Part shown: piece by piece, positions 56,314 to 64,000 of the stretch | Layout: every line of letters starts with the position of its first letter | Position numbering within the stretch: the stretch's first letter is position 1 | Source: Liolophura sinensis | Lineage: Eukaryota > Mollusca > Polyplacophora > Chitonida > Chitonidae | DNA length: 64,000 nucleotides | Direction of reading: 5' to 3' | NCBI RefSeq assembly: GCF_032854445.1 | Contig: NC_088307.1 | Location: forward strand, 22,334,017 to 22,398,016 | Position numbers and translations under genes: made by a program | Notes under the pieces: generated by a model | Database searches by the model: none | The model's input: the letters and a program-made list of their open reading frames with translations, nothing else | What the model was told of the DNA's origin: nothing

Positions 56314-56585
56314 GACATTCATATACCATTCGTAGTCCGTAAAGGGCGATCCAAGTCGATAATCGCAAGATCCATTTCCAAAACAACGTTTAACATTAGC
56401 TCCTAAAGACAAAGGTGTGTAAGGAATTATACAAATAGAAAATAAAGCCGGTAACACACAAGAAAGAAGCGATCATCAATTTTCAATGATGCCGGGCTGA
56501 CAGTGGATATTCCAGGCATGAATTCCATATCAAAGTTCAAATTCGTAGTCCATGAATGAGTTCCAGGTCAAATAACAATGAAACA
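56314..56585 (-). repeat. PLE 3' tail belonging to the minus-strand RT relic
   Basis: gacattcatataccattcgt, cgataatcgcaagatccatt, tccaaaacaacgtttaacat and cgatcatcaattttcaatga follow the reverse-strand tail. The outer tail words occur again at 56545-56585, suggesting a partial duplication. It lies downstream, in the minus direction, of the relic at 57.0-58.15 kb. Confidence 0.65.
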
Positions 56586-56742
56586 AGTATCTCAGTCGCG
56601 CTTTGATTTCTACTGTTCATAAAGGCATCATGCAGATGTAATGAGCATGGCTACCTTTACGGCCCCTAGCCCCAGGTTAAGTGGTATTAGATACAGTTCG
56701 AAAATAACGGTTGTTACAGACCTTAACCGAACAGATTGTGAT

Positions 56743-57009
56743 TCAAAAGTAACGGATGATTACTTCTTTTCCGTTAATATGTAAAGATCTCATACTACAA
56801 TAGGCGCCATCTATGATGTTACACATGACATGCTGGTCTGTATAAAAGCTGTCTACAAGATAGACGGTTACACTGGGTAACCAGCGCCATCTATGTTGTT
56901 GAATACCATGTACACGATAGATATGTACATAAGGATAAAAGTGCCGTCTATGTTGTTGATCACAATGCAGATCGCCAGAGATTCTGAACGTTCTGTCCAT
57001 ACCTGCCAA
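56743..57009. repeat. Short tandem repeat between RT relic and tail
   Basis: The phrase g(c/t)gcc(a/g)tctatg(a/t)tgtt recurs three times (about 56803, 56884, 56941) with related words between. This block occupies the place where the catalytic half of the reverse transcriptase should be. Confidence 0.5.
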
Positions 57010-58150
57010 CGAGAGTGTTATAAATGAAAAAATTATTTACGCTTAGTAAATGAAAAGGATCGAGTAATTTCTGAATATAGTCGTATTCATATGAAAACAG
57101 GTATAATTTTGCCAAAAGAGGCGCACAATTGGTACCCATTGGAATACCTAATGCACTGTTGGTAAATGGTATCTCAGAATTTCACATAGATGTTATTTAT
57201 GAGAAATTTAAGTAATTCAATAAATAATGTAACATCGCATGAGTGGTAACCTTTATAAATAGTAGAACTAAAGAAAGCCTTATTGCTTCTGACGTTAATG
57301 TAACGGTGACCTGTTTTAGTAAAATACCGAGACAATTAACGACGATATTCTTTCAATAAGATCTTTGTGAGGAATTGTAGCATAGAGAGTAGAGAAATCC
57401 CATATGCATATGAGCATCAAGTTCTTCTGTAAGACGTTTTGAGCTGTTAAGAATCCACATGCAGTTGACACCTGAATTTTTTGTTATGGCACAACAATAC
57501 TTATTCCAAAATGACTTTACTTCTTGTAACGCTCTCCTAAGTATGGTTGACAAGAGTTTGGTGGTACAACTTCTTGAACCCAAAATAAATCGAGCCTTGT
57601 ATGGGGATTTATGCATTTTAGGAATCCAGTAAAGTTGTGGTATTTCTGTATGACGGGTAGGTATATTTATGCGCCTTTCTTTAAGAAAGGTTTTGTGTTT
57701 GTTAAATAGTTGCTCCAGAGTACATGTAGTAGCAGAATACGTGGATGTTGTTGTAAATGTACACAGTTCTTGAACAACAATTTGATAATAATAATTCTTC
57801 CAAATAAATATGATATTATTAGAAGCTTTGTCTGCTACAGTGATGACAAATTTACTATGAAGGTCAGCTAGTGTTTCTTGTACAGTGAGATCCTTCAGAA
57901 CCTGTTTAACTTTAGGTAGAGCATCAATGTCTAGACCTAACCTAACCTTCTCAATCTCAAGCCAATCGTTAAGTACCGAAGAATCCACTTTCTCCCGTTT
58001 TGACCATTTTTTTAACATATTTCCTCAATGCTCTTCAATTACATAAAGTCTGGCCAATTTGCTTAGATCAAGCAAATGGGACCCATCATGTTTGTGTGAG
58101 ACATAGTTACCTTACCACGGTTTGTTTCTTGGTTTTGTCTGCTTGAGCTT
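57010..58150 (-). pseudogene. Reverse transcriptase relic, N-terminal half (PLE-type)
   Basis: Read from 58150 downward. A short leader HKHDGSHLLDLSKLARLYVIEE ends in a stop. The 221-codon frame (58018-57353) then gives FVITVADKASNNIIFIWKNYY, LYWIPKMHKSPYKARFI and SGVNCMWILNSSKRL, the early reverse transcriptase motifs. A frameshift follows, then DFSTLYATIPHKDLIERI (motif A region), a stop, KAFFSS, CDVTLFIELLKFLINNIYVKF, another stop and frameshift, and GIPMGTNCAPLLAKLYLFSY (motif B). The frame ends at about 57010, before the YIDD box. The motifs pair naturally with the relic at 39.9 kb, which begins at that box. It is dead: at least three stops or frameshifts and no catalytic half. Confidence 0.8.
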
Positions 58151-58965
58151 TTGCAGATGAGCTGCACGGTTCAGTAATGAGTGAAAACGGTTTGCCGTGC
58201 ACGTAGGGTCTATGCTGCTTTTTTTTGTTTCGATGTTCAGGAAGGGCACTTACCACCACTGCGATGTGTTATCCGTTACAGTATTATTCTATCACGCAGT
58301 CAAGTGTCTTACCATAAGAAAAAACTGTCAGAATTCACCATGTCCGGCTTTTAACAGGAGAGTTATGGAGCTCACTGAATGAGCAAACCGTGCATATTTT
58401 CGATTGACCACTTCACCTCAGCCGTTTCTAGCAGTCGCGAAGATGTGAACCATACGCAGAGTTTTCTCCAATATTTGCGAAAGCACCGCTCTCGGGAAGT
58501 GAAATCCTGGTTGGGGTCAAGGCAATTATCTTTGATGGTACTCCATTTTGATGTTTCTAGAACTAGTACTCCGAGATTGTGCGCCCTGAGGCCATCGTCA
58601 GCGACAGAGAATCGTTGACTGATTTTGGACTACACTATAAAGGTCATCACTTCAAGGAGTGATCTGCCGGAAATGCCCCATCACGTTGGCTTATAGAAGT
58701 TTGCGCGATATCAGCCGGATAGTCGAAGTGTGGCGCTAATTTACGAGAAGAGCCTTTCCACAGTTGGTTGGCATGAAGAAAAGCACTAGTTGTTTGTGAG
58801 GTGTTAAAAGTCAGGGATGAAAGTCTAGTCTTATATTCTGTGGCATGTACAGAAAGGTTAAGACTTAGAACCTCACTGTTTGTCGACATTATCTACACAT
58901 AGATATAAAACGTTTAATACATCAATTCTCAATCAATCAATCAATCATTAATTCGTTTGATAAAC
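58151..58965. other. Unassigned DNA upstream of the RT relic
   Basis: Open frames of 61-80 codons on both strands show no motif. In the relic's direction this would be its 5' side, but no leader coding or endonuclease was recognised. Confidence 0.4.
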
Positions 58966-59220
58966 CTATGCGTCGAAACAGACATTCGTATACCAGCAAT
59001 CAGATGAAATGGAGGTTCTGGATCAAAAGTCACAAAGTCATTTCCCAAAGCAAGGTTCAACACAAACCATCAAACAAAAAACAAAGAAAGCATATAAACT
59101 GCGAAAATAGGACGAAATCATGCAAAGAGAAACAGTCAACAGTTTTCAGTGATGAAGGAAAAAGCACAATGAAATCAGTATTCAAATCGTGTACCATACT
59201 AGTATTTATGAGCTGTCAAT
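58966..59220 (-). repeat. PLE 3' tail, well preserved
   Basis: gcgtcgaaacagacattcgt, ataccagcaatcagatgaaa, gcaaggttcaacacaaacca, gacgaaatcatgcaaagaga, cagtcaacagttttcagtga and gtattcaaatcgtgtaccat. It explains the 85-codon frame on the plus strand. Confidence 0.75.
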
Positions 59221-60057
59221 TGTGAAACGTGATAAACAAACCTGGTTCAATTATCCACCTGTCCGTGTATACTTCCGTCCATTTCTGTGTAAATCAAACA
59301 TCTAATATACTCCGTCACTCTAAATGTCCATCCACCAATCCATTAATCATTATTTGCTTATAGGCATTTCCAAACTCTGTTCGCAAATAGCAGGAATGAA
59401 ACTAAAGTAAAGATTTACCCATGGAAGCGCGCCTAATATCGCCCCTTCATAGTAAAGCGTCTTATTAAATACTAAAATGACTGACAGATTAGTCAAACCT
59501 GTACAATATCTAACGATTTAGTCATAGAGATGAACGTAGAAGTCCATCATTTCTTGGTCCAATTTATTAGATGGGTTCTTTTCCTCCTGTAATTTACTGA
59601 TTCATTTACATATTAATCCATTTGATAGTTCTTTCATCCTTAAAGGGATACAGAATCAATTCTGATCGGCTTGAGTGAGATAGCCATGTCCAGTGCCTTG
59701 CCTATGCCTTGCCTAAGCTGAATTTTAGGTAAGGTACATTTATTCAAGCGTCACTAAGGCTGCAACAGTTATCACAGGAAACCCTATCTCTATTGTCAAC
59801 CAGTCAGTGTCTATTCTGTGTCATCATCGCCAATCTTGTGATTTAAACTGGCTGACAAACAAGAGCTGGGTTAGAAGTTTAGTGTGACTTTAGTCATCGC
59901 AGGACACGAGGGAAACACTTAATCCCAATAAACATTATTATTATTATTATTTATCATTATTTACAGTCCTTATTATACTGGGGTAATGCAGATGCTCGTC
60001 ACTGAACCTCAGCGGGTCTATAGCTACTCTCAACCGCATGCACAATTATTACCAAAA
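59221..60057. other. Unassigned intergenic DNA
   Basis: Contains an (ATT)n-like patch at 59935-59965. Otherwise anonymous. Confidence 0.45.
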
Positions 60058-60142
60058 TGACGTCGTTTTTGGGAATTGGCCTTGCGATTATTGACTTGGA
60101 ACGTCTCTATCGGTTGGCGGCTAGTATACGAATGTCTGTTTC
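60058..60142 (+). repeat. PLE 3' tail, terminal fragment
   Basis: gacgtcgtttttgggaattg, gccttgcgattattgacttg, gaacgtctctatcggttggc, ggctagtatacgaatgtctg, tttcc. Only the last part of the tail is present. Confidence 0.7.
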
Positions 60143-61234
60143 CATCCGCAGACATAAAGCTCGGACTCCGATGTCTAAGGGAAACAATTCTCAAGATTAA
60201 CCAGCAAATTGTCATAACAAAACCTGTGTATTTGCGTTGAGGACCTTTGGCCTGTACCTGAAAGGCGTTTGGCAGGGCTAAAGGTCTGATCAGCATAAAA
60301 AAGCGAAGCCAGTGGCCGTAGCAGACTGGCATGTCATCATTGATTGCATGATGAATGATGTATGACTCTGACTGAGGGACCTGTCAGATTTCCTGTAAGC
60401 TGCTCGCCGATCTGTTTTCGCAAATTCGGCCAGACCACTGAATTGATTCCCAGTCGCTCCAGTTTTTGTCACTAACCGTAGTCTTTCTCCTCGACCTTAC
60501 GCTGCCCTCTTCTTCGTCCGAAACATCCAGTAGAATAATTGCTCGACTTAAACGTTGCGTTACTTTCTCAAACCGAGCGAGCACGAGCATCGGAAGTGGA
60601 GTAAGATTTTAATGAAGGCCATATTCGGGAGACTGGACGACCTACGTGTACGGTCTTAGCCGAATGTCTTTCAGACATTGCGTCAGAGGAACTTTGGAAG
60701 GCCTGCTGCAATTCGTAGGTTGATAAAAGGTCAAAATGAGTCGACAGTTATTGACCGTTATAGGACATTTAGGTCAAATAACCTCAAAGAAGGCAGATTT
60801 TGATTTGTTTTCAGTAAAGGGTTCCTTGGCGTATTGATTGTCTGGCGAATCGTTACTAGCCTGATGAGATGGCGGACTGATTGATGAATCGGTCAGTCGC
60901 CAAAGAACCATTTAATAAAAAGAGGATATCGATGCAGAGTTAAGGTTTGTCTGGTTGGACCTCAGAGAGTTATGTTGAAAACCTTCTAATTTCGCGTAAA
61001 ACAAAAAACAACAACAAAAAAAACAGACCTTGAGATAGCTTGGACATGAATGAGTTGATAATGTTAAACAAAACCAATCGTTCTATTTGAGGATGACCTT
61101 CGGGTTTGATTTCCATTTTGAGTCTGTGTTTTTTTTTCCTAAATATAATCGTGGTAATTTAGTCAATTAAAGAGCTATTTGACCACGGCAAATGACGTAA
61201 ATCACAGCATACTTCTTCCAGAACATGTGCTGAT
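60143..61234. other. Unassigned intergenic DNA
   Basis: Minus frames of 60-100 codons (60030-60590) overlap and have no motif. An A-rich run lies near 61000-61025. Confidence 0.4.
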
Positions 61235-61475
61235 CTCTCTACGTTTGCTTTACGTCAATGCGAAGACTAGACAAGCTTGATCTACGTAGGCTGGTTTAGG
61301 GTTAGCCGCGCCATTTATCTTTATTCAGCATTCAGCACAAAAATAGTTTCAGGTGTCCATTAATTTGTGTGTATTTTAGAAGAGAACGAAAGTGTAATAA
61401 TAGAAAAGTTTTGTACTTTCTGATACATGTTTGTGCAAAATTTGTCAGTGAGTGATGTAAAGCAAACGTAGAGAG
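61235..61475. repeat. Inverted repeat pair, possible MITE
   Basis: ctctctacgtttgctttac (61235-61253) and its exact reverse complement gtaaagcaaacgtagagag (61457-61475) enclose about 200 bp. The 19-bp arms are perfect, but pairing does not extend far and no clear target duplication is seen. Confidence 0.55.
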
Positions 61476-61659
61476 CGACGCATGGGCTTATCTGTACGAG
61501 GCAAGAAACCACAGGCGCATTAACAGATCTATTAAGTGTTTACGGTCTCGTTTTTGTGAGTAAGAATTAACGACTTGAAACAAATGGTTTATTTGTCTTT
61601 GAATTCATTATCTTGTCAGACACAGTTCCCTGTCTGCTCGAGTTTTCTTTGAGTATCAT

Positions 61660-62440
61660 GATTGTGCTTAGTGTCTTGTCTGAGTGTTTGTCGTGACTGC
61701 TCGGGTGTCTTATCTGAGTAGGTCATGTGACTGATTGTGTTGTTTAATCTGAGTGCGTCCTGTGACTATTCATGTTTTACTTTCTGAGTATCCTAACAGG
61801 TATCTGAATGGTTCTGTGGCTGCTCGGAGCATCTTGTCTGAATTTTTGTTTTGAATAGGCTCTGAATAGGCCCCGTGATTCCTCAGTTGCTTTGTCTAAC
61901 TGACATGTTTTAAACTTAAGTTATTGTTAATTATTCTTTTGCGTATGTCGTAAATGTCCATGGTGTCTTATCTGCTCATGGTCCGTGGTCTGAATTGGTC
62001 GTATTACTGTTCGGATTGTCTTGTGTGGTCTAAAGGGTTGCTGTCACTGCCGTGGTTGTCTTGTCTGGGTGGGTGCTTTAATTGTCTTGTCTTGGTATAT
62101 ATCGTGACTTCTCAGCGTGTCTTGTCTGAAAGAGTCTCTTGCCTGATCATGGCAGGGTTTTTTTGTCCAGATTGGTTTCGTGACTGCTAACGGTGACCTT
62201 TCCCATTGGGTGGCGTGACAGCTCGGGTTGTTTTCTCTGATATGTATCGTGACTACACGGAGTGTCTTGTTTAATATGTGTGATGACAGCTAGGAGTGTC
62301 TTGTCTAATATGTGTCCTGACAACTCGGGTGTCATGTTTGATATGTGTCGTCACACCACGGGGTGTCTTGTTTGAGTGTGTCGTGACACCTCGGGGTGTC
62401 TTGTCTGAGTGTATGTCTTACCTGTTCAGGGCGTCTTTTC
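61660..62440. repeat. Degenerate tandem repeat, about 32-44 bp unit
   Basis: Variants of ggtgtcttgtctgagt followed by gtgtcgtgactgctc recur about twenty times. Copies are most regular at 62220-62420 (ggggtgtcttgtttgagtgt, then gtcgtgacacctc). The gradient of decay toward the left suggests that the right side was homogenised most recently. Confidence 0.75.
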
Positions 62441-62701
62441 TAAGTGAGCAACATGAGCGGCCGCCGTGACTTGTGTTTTCTGAGTGATCCTTCAGTTAAT
62501 CAAAACTTCAGAGGAAGTTCAAGTCACGAATCGTTATAAATGCTATGCATTAAATGTTTTAAATGATAATGATATCCTTGGTTGAAGGGATGACATTTCA
62601 AAGGTTACGTTTGACGACATCAATACAATGTTGTTGATGTTAAGTCTCTACCATGCTTCGATTCACCTAGGCAACCTGAGGCAGTAAAGAAAACCATTGC
62701 A

Positions 62702-63240
62702 TTGTTTAAATGTGATTGTATTCTTGAATAGCTTCCAGACCAGTGACGTCTAATAAATTGCAATTAAATTGCAATTATAAGCATTCTGATTATGCCTTGG
62801 AGCTAGAGGACGAGTAATTTGCTACTATTTATGCATTTACATGAACAGTTAGAATAAAACCCTAACCGAGCTTAATTATTATTATTATTACAGAATTCTG
62901 AGTAACTAGTGTACCAGTGACGTGTAATCAATTGCAACTAACATCCGTATTTTTACTGTATTCGCATCTGATGTATCTGGTGAAATACTGTCTTTCATTG
63001 TATTCAACTGGTCCAATTTGTTTATGGCTTACATTTATGCAATTTATTTTTTTTTAATTAATTCTGCTTAAATCATGGTGCTAGGGGCACGTAATCCATG
63101 CTATTTAACATTTACCTTAGATAAGTAATGATAAAACTTTAACTTAGGTCAGTTGACATGAGACCAGATAAAGAGTGACTATTTGCCAACTACATAAACA
63201 AAGCCATGTATCAAACGTTGCTCTGGATGCACTGTCTTTG
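62702..63240 (-). repeat. Element C, two copies head to tail
   Basis: The block ccagtgacgt(c/g)taat(a/c)aattgcaa occurs at about 62739 and 62921. Each copy is followed by ctggagctagaggacg/catggtgctaggggcac and the tttgctactatttatgcat or gaacagttagaataaaaccc type blocks. The second copy is more diverged and extends to an end block near 63240. Confidence 0.65.
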
Positions 63241-63404
63241 CTGTAGTCGTTTATATAACATGGACCTGAACGGAGATACAAAAAACTGGATTAAGTGTTG
63301 GGCTACTGCTATTAGGTGTGCAGGCCTGTGAAACTCGCGGGAATTAATATACATGTGTTTAAGAGGTAATTATGATAAAACGGGCGATATTTATTATTGC
63401 ATTG

Positions 63405-63500
63405 TTCGTAGTTATACGCGTGAAGTAAACCGGAGTACCCGCTGGTAAATCACCGGCCTTTTGGCAAAATGCTGATGAGTTTTCCCACACGAACGATACA
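63405..63500 (-). repeat. SINE-A-related variant fragment
   Basis: gtaaaccggagtacccgctg, gtaaatcaccggccttttgg and caaaatgctgatgagttttc. The same block is seen at 43.8 kb and differs from the intact SINE-A body. Confidence 0.45.
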
Positions 63501-64000
63501 GATATGCACACGCTTTCGGTCGAAGACAAGTGGTGTCCTACGAACGTTAGGACGACCGCTTATTGTGACTAAGGACGAGAAGAGTCGGCCACATGCCCTG
63601 TTCCTATAAGACGAGAATTTTAGCTAATCAGTTGATTTAAACTGTTTTTAAGGGAAATCAGGATTGTCAGTGTATCTGATCTTTGACCAAAATGGTCAAA
63701 GCATACTGATTTTATCAGTAGTGGTTATTACTACAGCAGAATTTAATATTGATGTAATGCTCTTTCCATTTCTAGAAATTATGATGCTGCGACCTTCTAA
63801 ACGACAATCATCGATAGGACCAGATATGGTCCATGGCAAAATAAAACTGCCGAGGACAGAAATACATGCCCCGAAGGTCCCCACCTCTCTTCCATGACAC
63901 GCTGCTTCCGAGTCAGCTGAAAGGTTCTCTGTTTTGGGCATGCCAACATTTTCGATTATAACTGTGGCCTCTTGAGTTTTGTAGGTGCGGCATCTCCATT
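63501..64000. other. Unassigned DNA at the window end
   Basis: Open frames of 77 (plus) and 81 (minus) codons overlap at 63.66-63.94 kb. Neither shows a motif, and a true exon continuing past the window edge cannot be excluded. Confidence 0.4.

Noticed and set aside
63664-63941. Overlapping 77- and 81-codon frames near the window end
   Set aside because: No motif on either strand; one could be an exon continuing outside the window, but nothing here supports it.

Overview
The window looks like a gene desert from an animal nuclear genome, most likely a mollusc or another marine lophotrochozoan. This rests on AT-rich sequence, no bacterial-style gene packing, no rRNA or free-standing tRNA gene, and many SINE-like repeats. 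These repeats have tRNA-type heads, 'tttacgccgta' or 'gacgttaaacccc' tails and (tcac)n ends, which I associate with molluscan DNA from memory. The species cannot be fixed from sequence alone. No complete host gene can be supported. The only host-coding candidates are one possible exon (25.7-25.9 kb, minus) and one possible short secreted peptide (12.8-13.0 kb, minus), both weak.

Nearly everything recognisable is mobile or tandemly repeated DNA. Names used here: SINE-A is the 'tttacgccgta' family. SINE-B is the 'catatgactgaaaaattgtt' family. Element C is a dispersed non-coding family of about 350-400 bp with the core 'caccggttacgtgtgacc'. The PLE tail is a dispersed segment that also lies downstream of two reverse transcriptase relics and is read as their 3' end. 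Layout: 0-6.5 kb holds SINEs, PLE tails, a solo LTR with a 4-bp target duplication (2.9-3.7 kb) and a TA-flanked foldback MITE (4.1-4.4 kb). 9.5-10.7 kb is rich in TATCGATA motifs. 12-24 kb carries tandem arrays of 50, 73, 44 and 39 bp among SINEs and element C. 25-32 kb has SINE-B pairs, element C clusters, a LINE relic and an intact SINE-A. 33-39.5 kb is the most repeat-poor stretch and may hold regulatory DNA. 39.9-40.5 kb is a reverse transcriptase relic with a YIDD motif. 42-45.5 kb is SINE-rich.

The most striking region is 46.3-56.1 kb. A decayed Ty3/Gypsy element (gag zinc-knuckle-like motif, integrase entry and integrase C-terminal motifs) runs directly into about 8.8 kb of roughly 100 tandem copies of an 86-90 bp unit. 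Read on the plus strand, the unit encodes the Gypsy integrase C-terminal motif (PRSYIV ... Y+RNR+LL). It starts about 60 codons after the RLMGRR motif, where that segment belongs in an intact element, and the first copy is in the same reading frame. Possible tail coding of the same element resumes after the array. The satellite therefore seems to have grown in place from a piece of the retrotransposon's own gene. It then built higher-order structure: a 337-bp tetramer and a 2-kb internal duplication.

56.3-58.15 kb is a second reverse transcriptase relic on the minus strand, lacking its catalytic half but keeping its 3' tail. The last 6 kb holds more PLE tails, an inverted repeat, a degenerate tandem array and an element C pair. 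All calls were made by eye. Copy numbers and boundaries are approximate unless tied to an exact target duplication.
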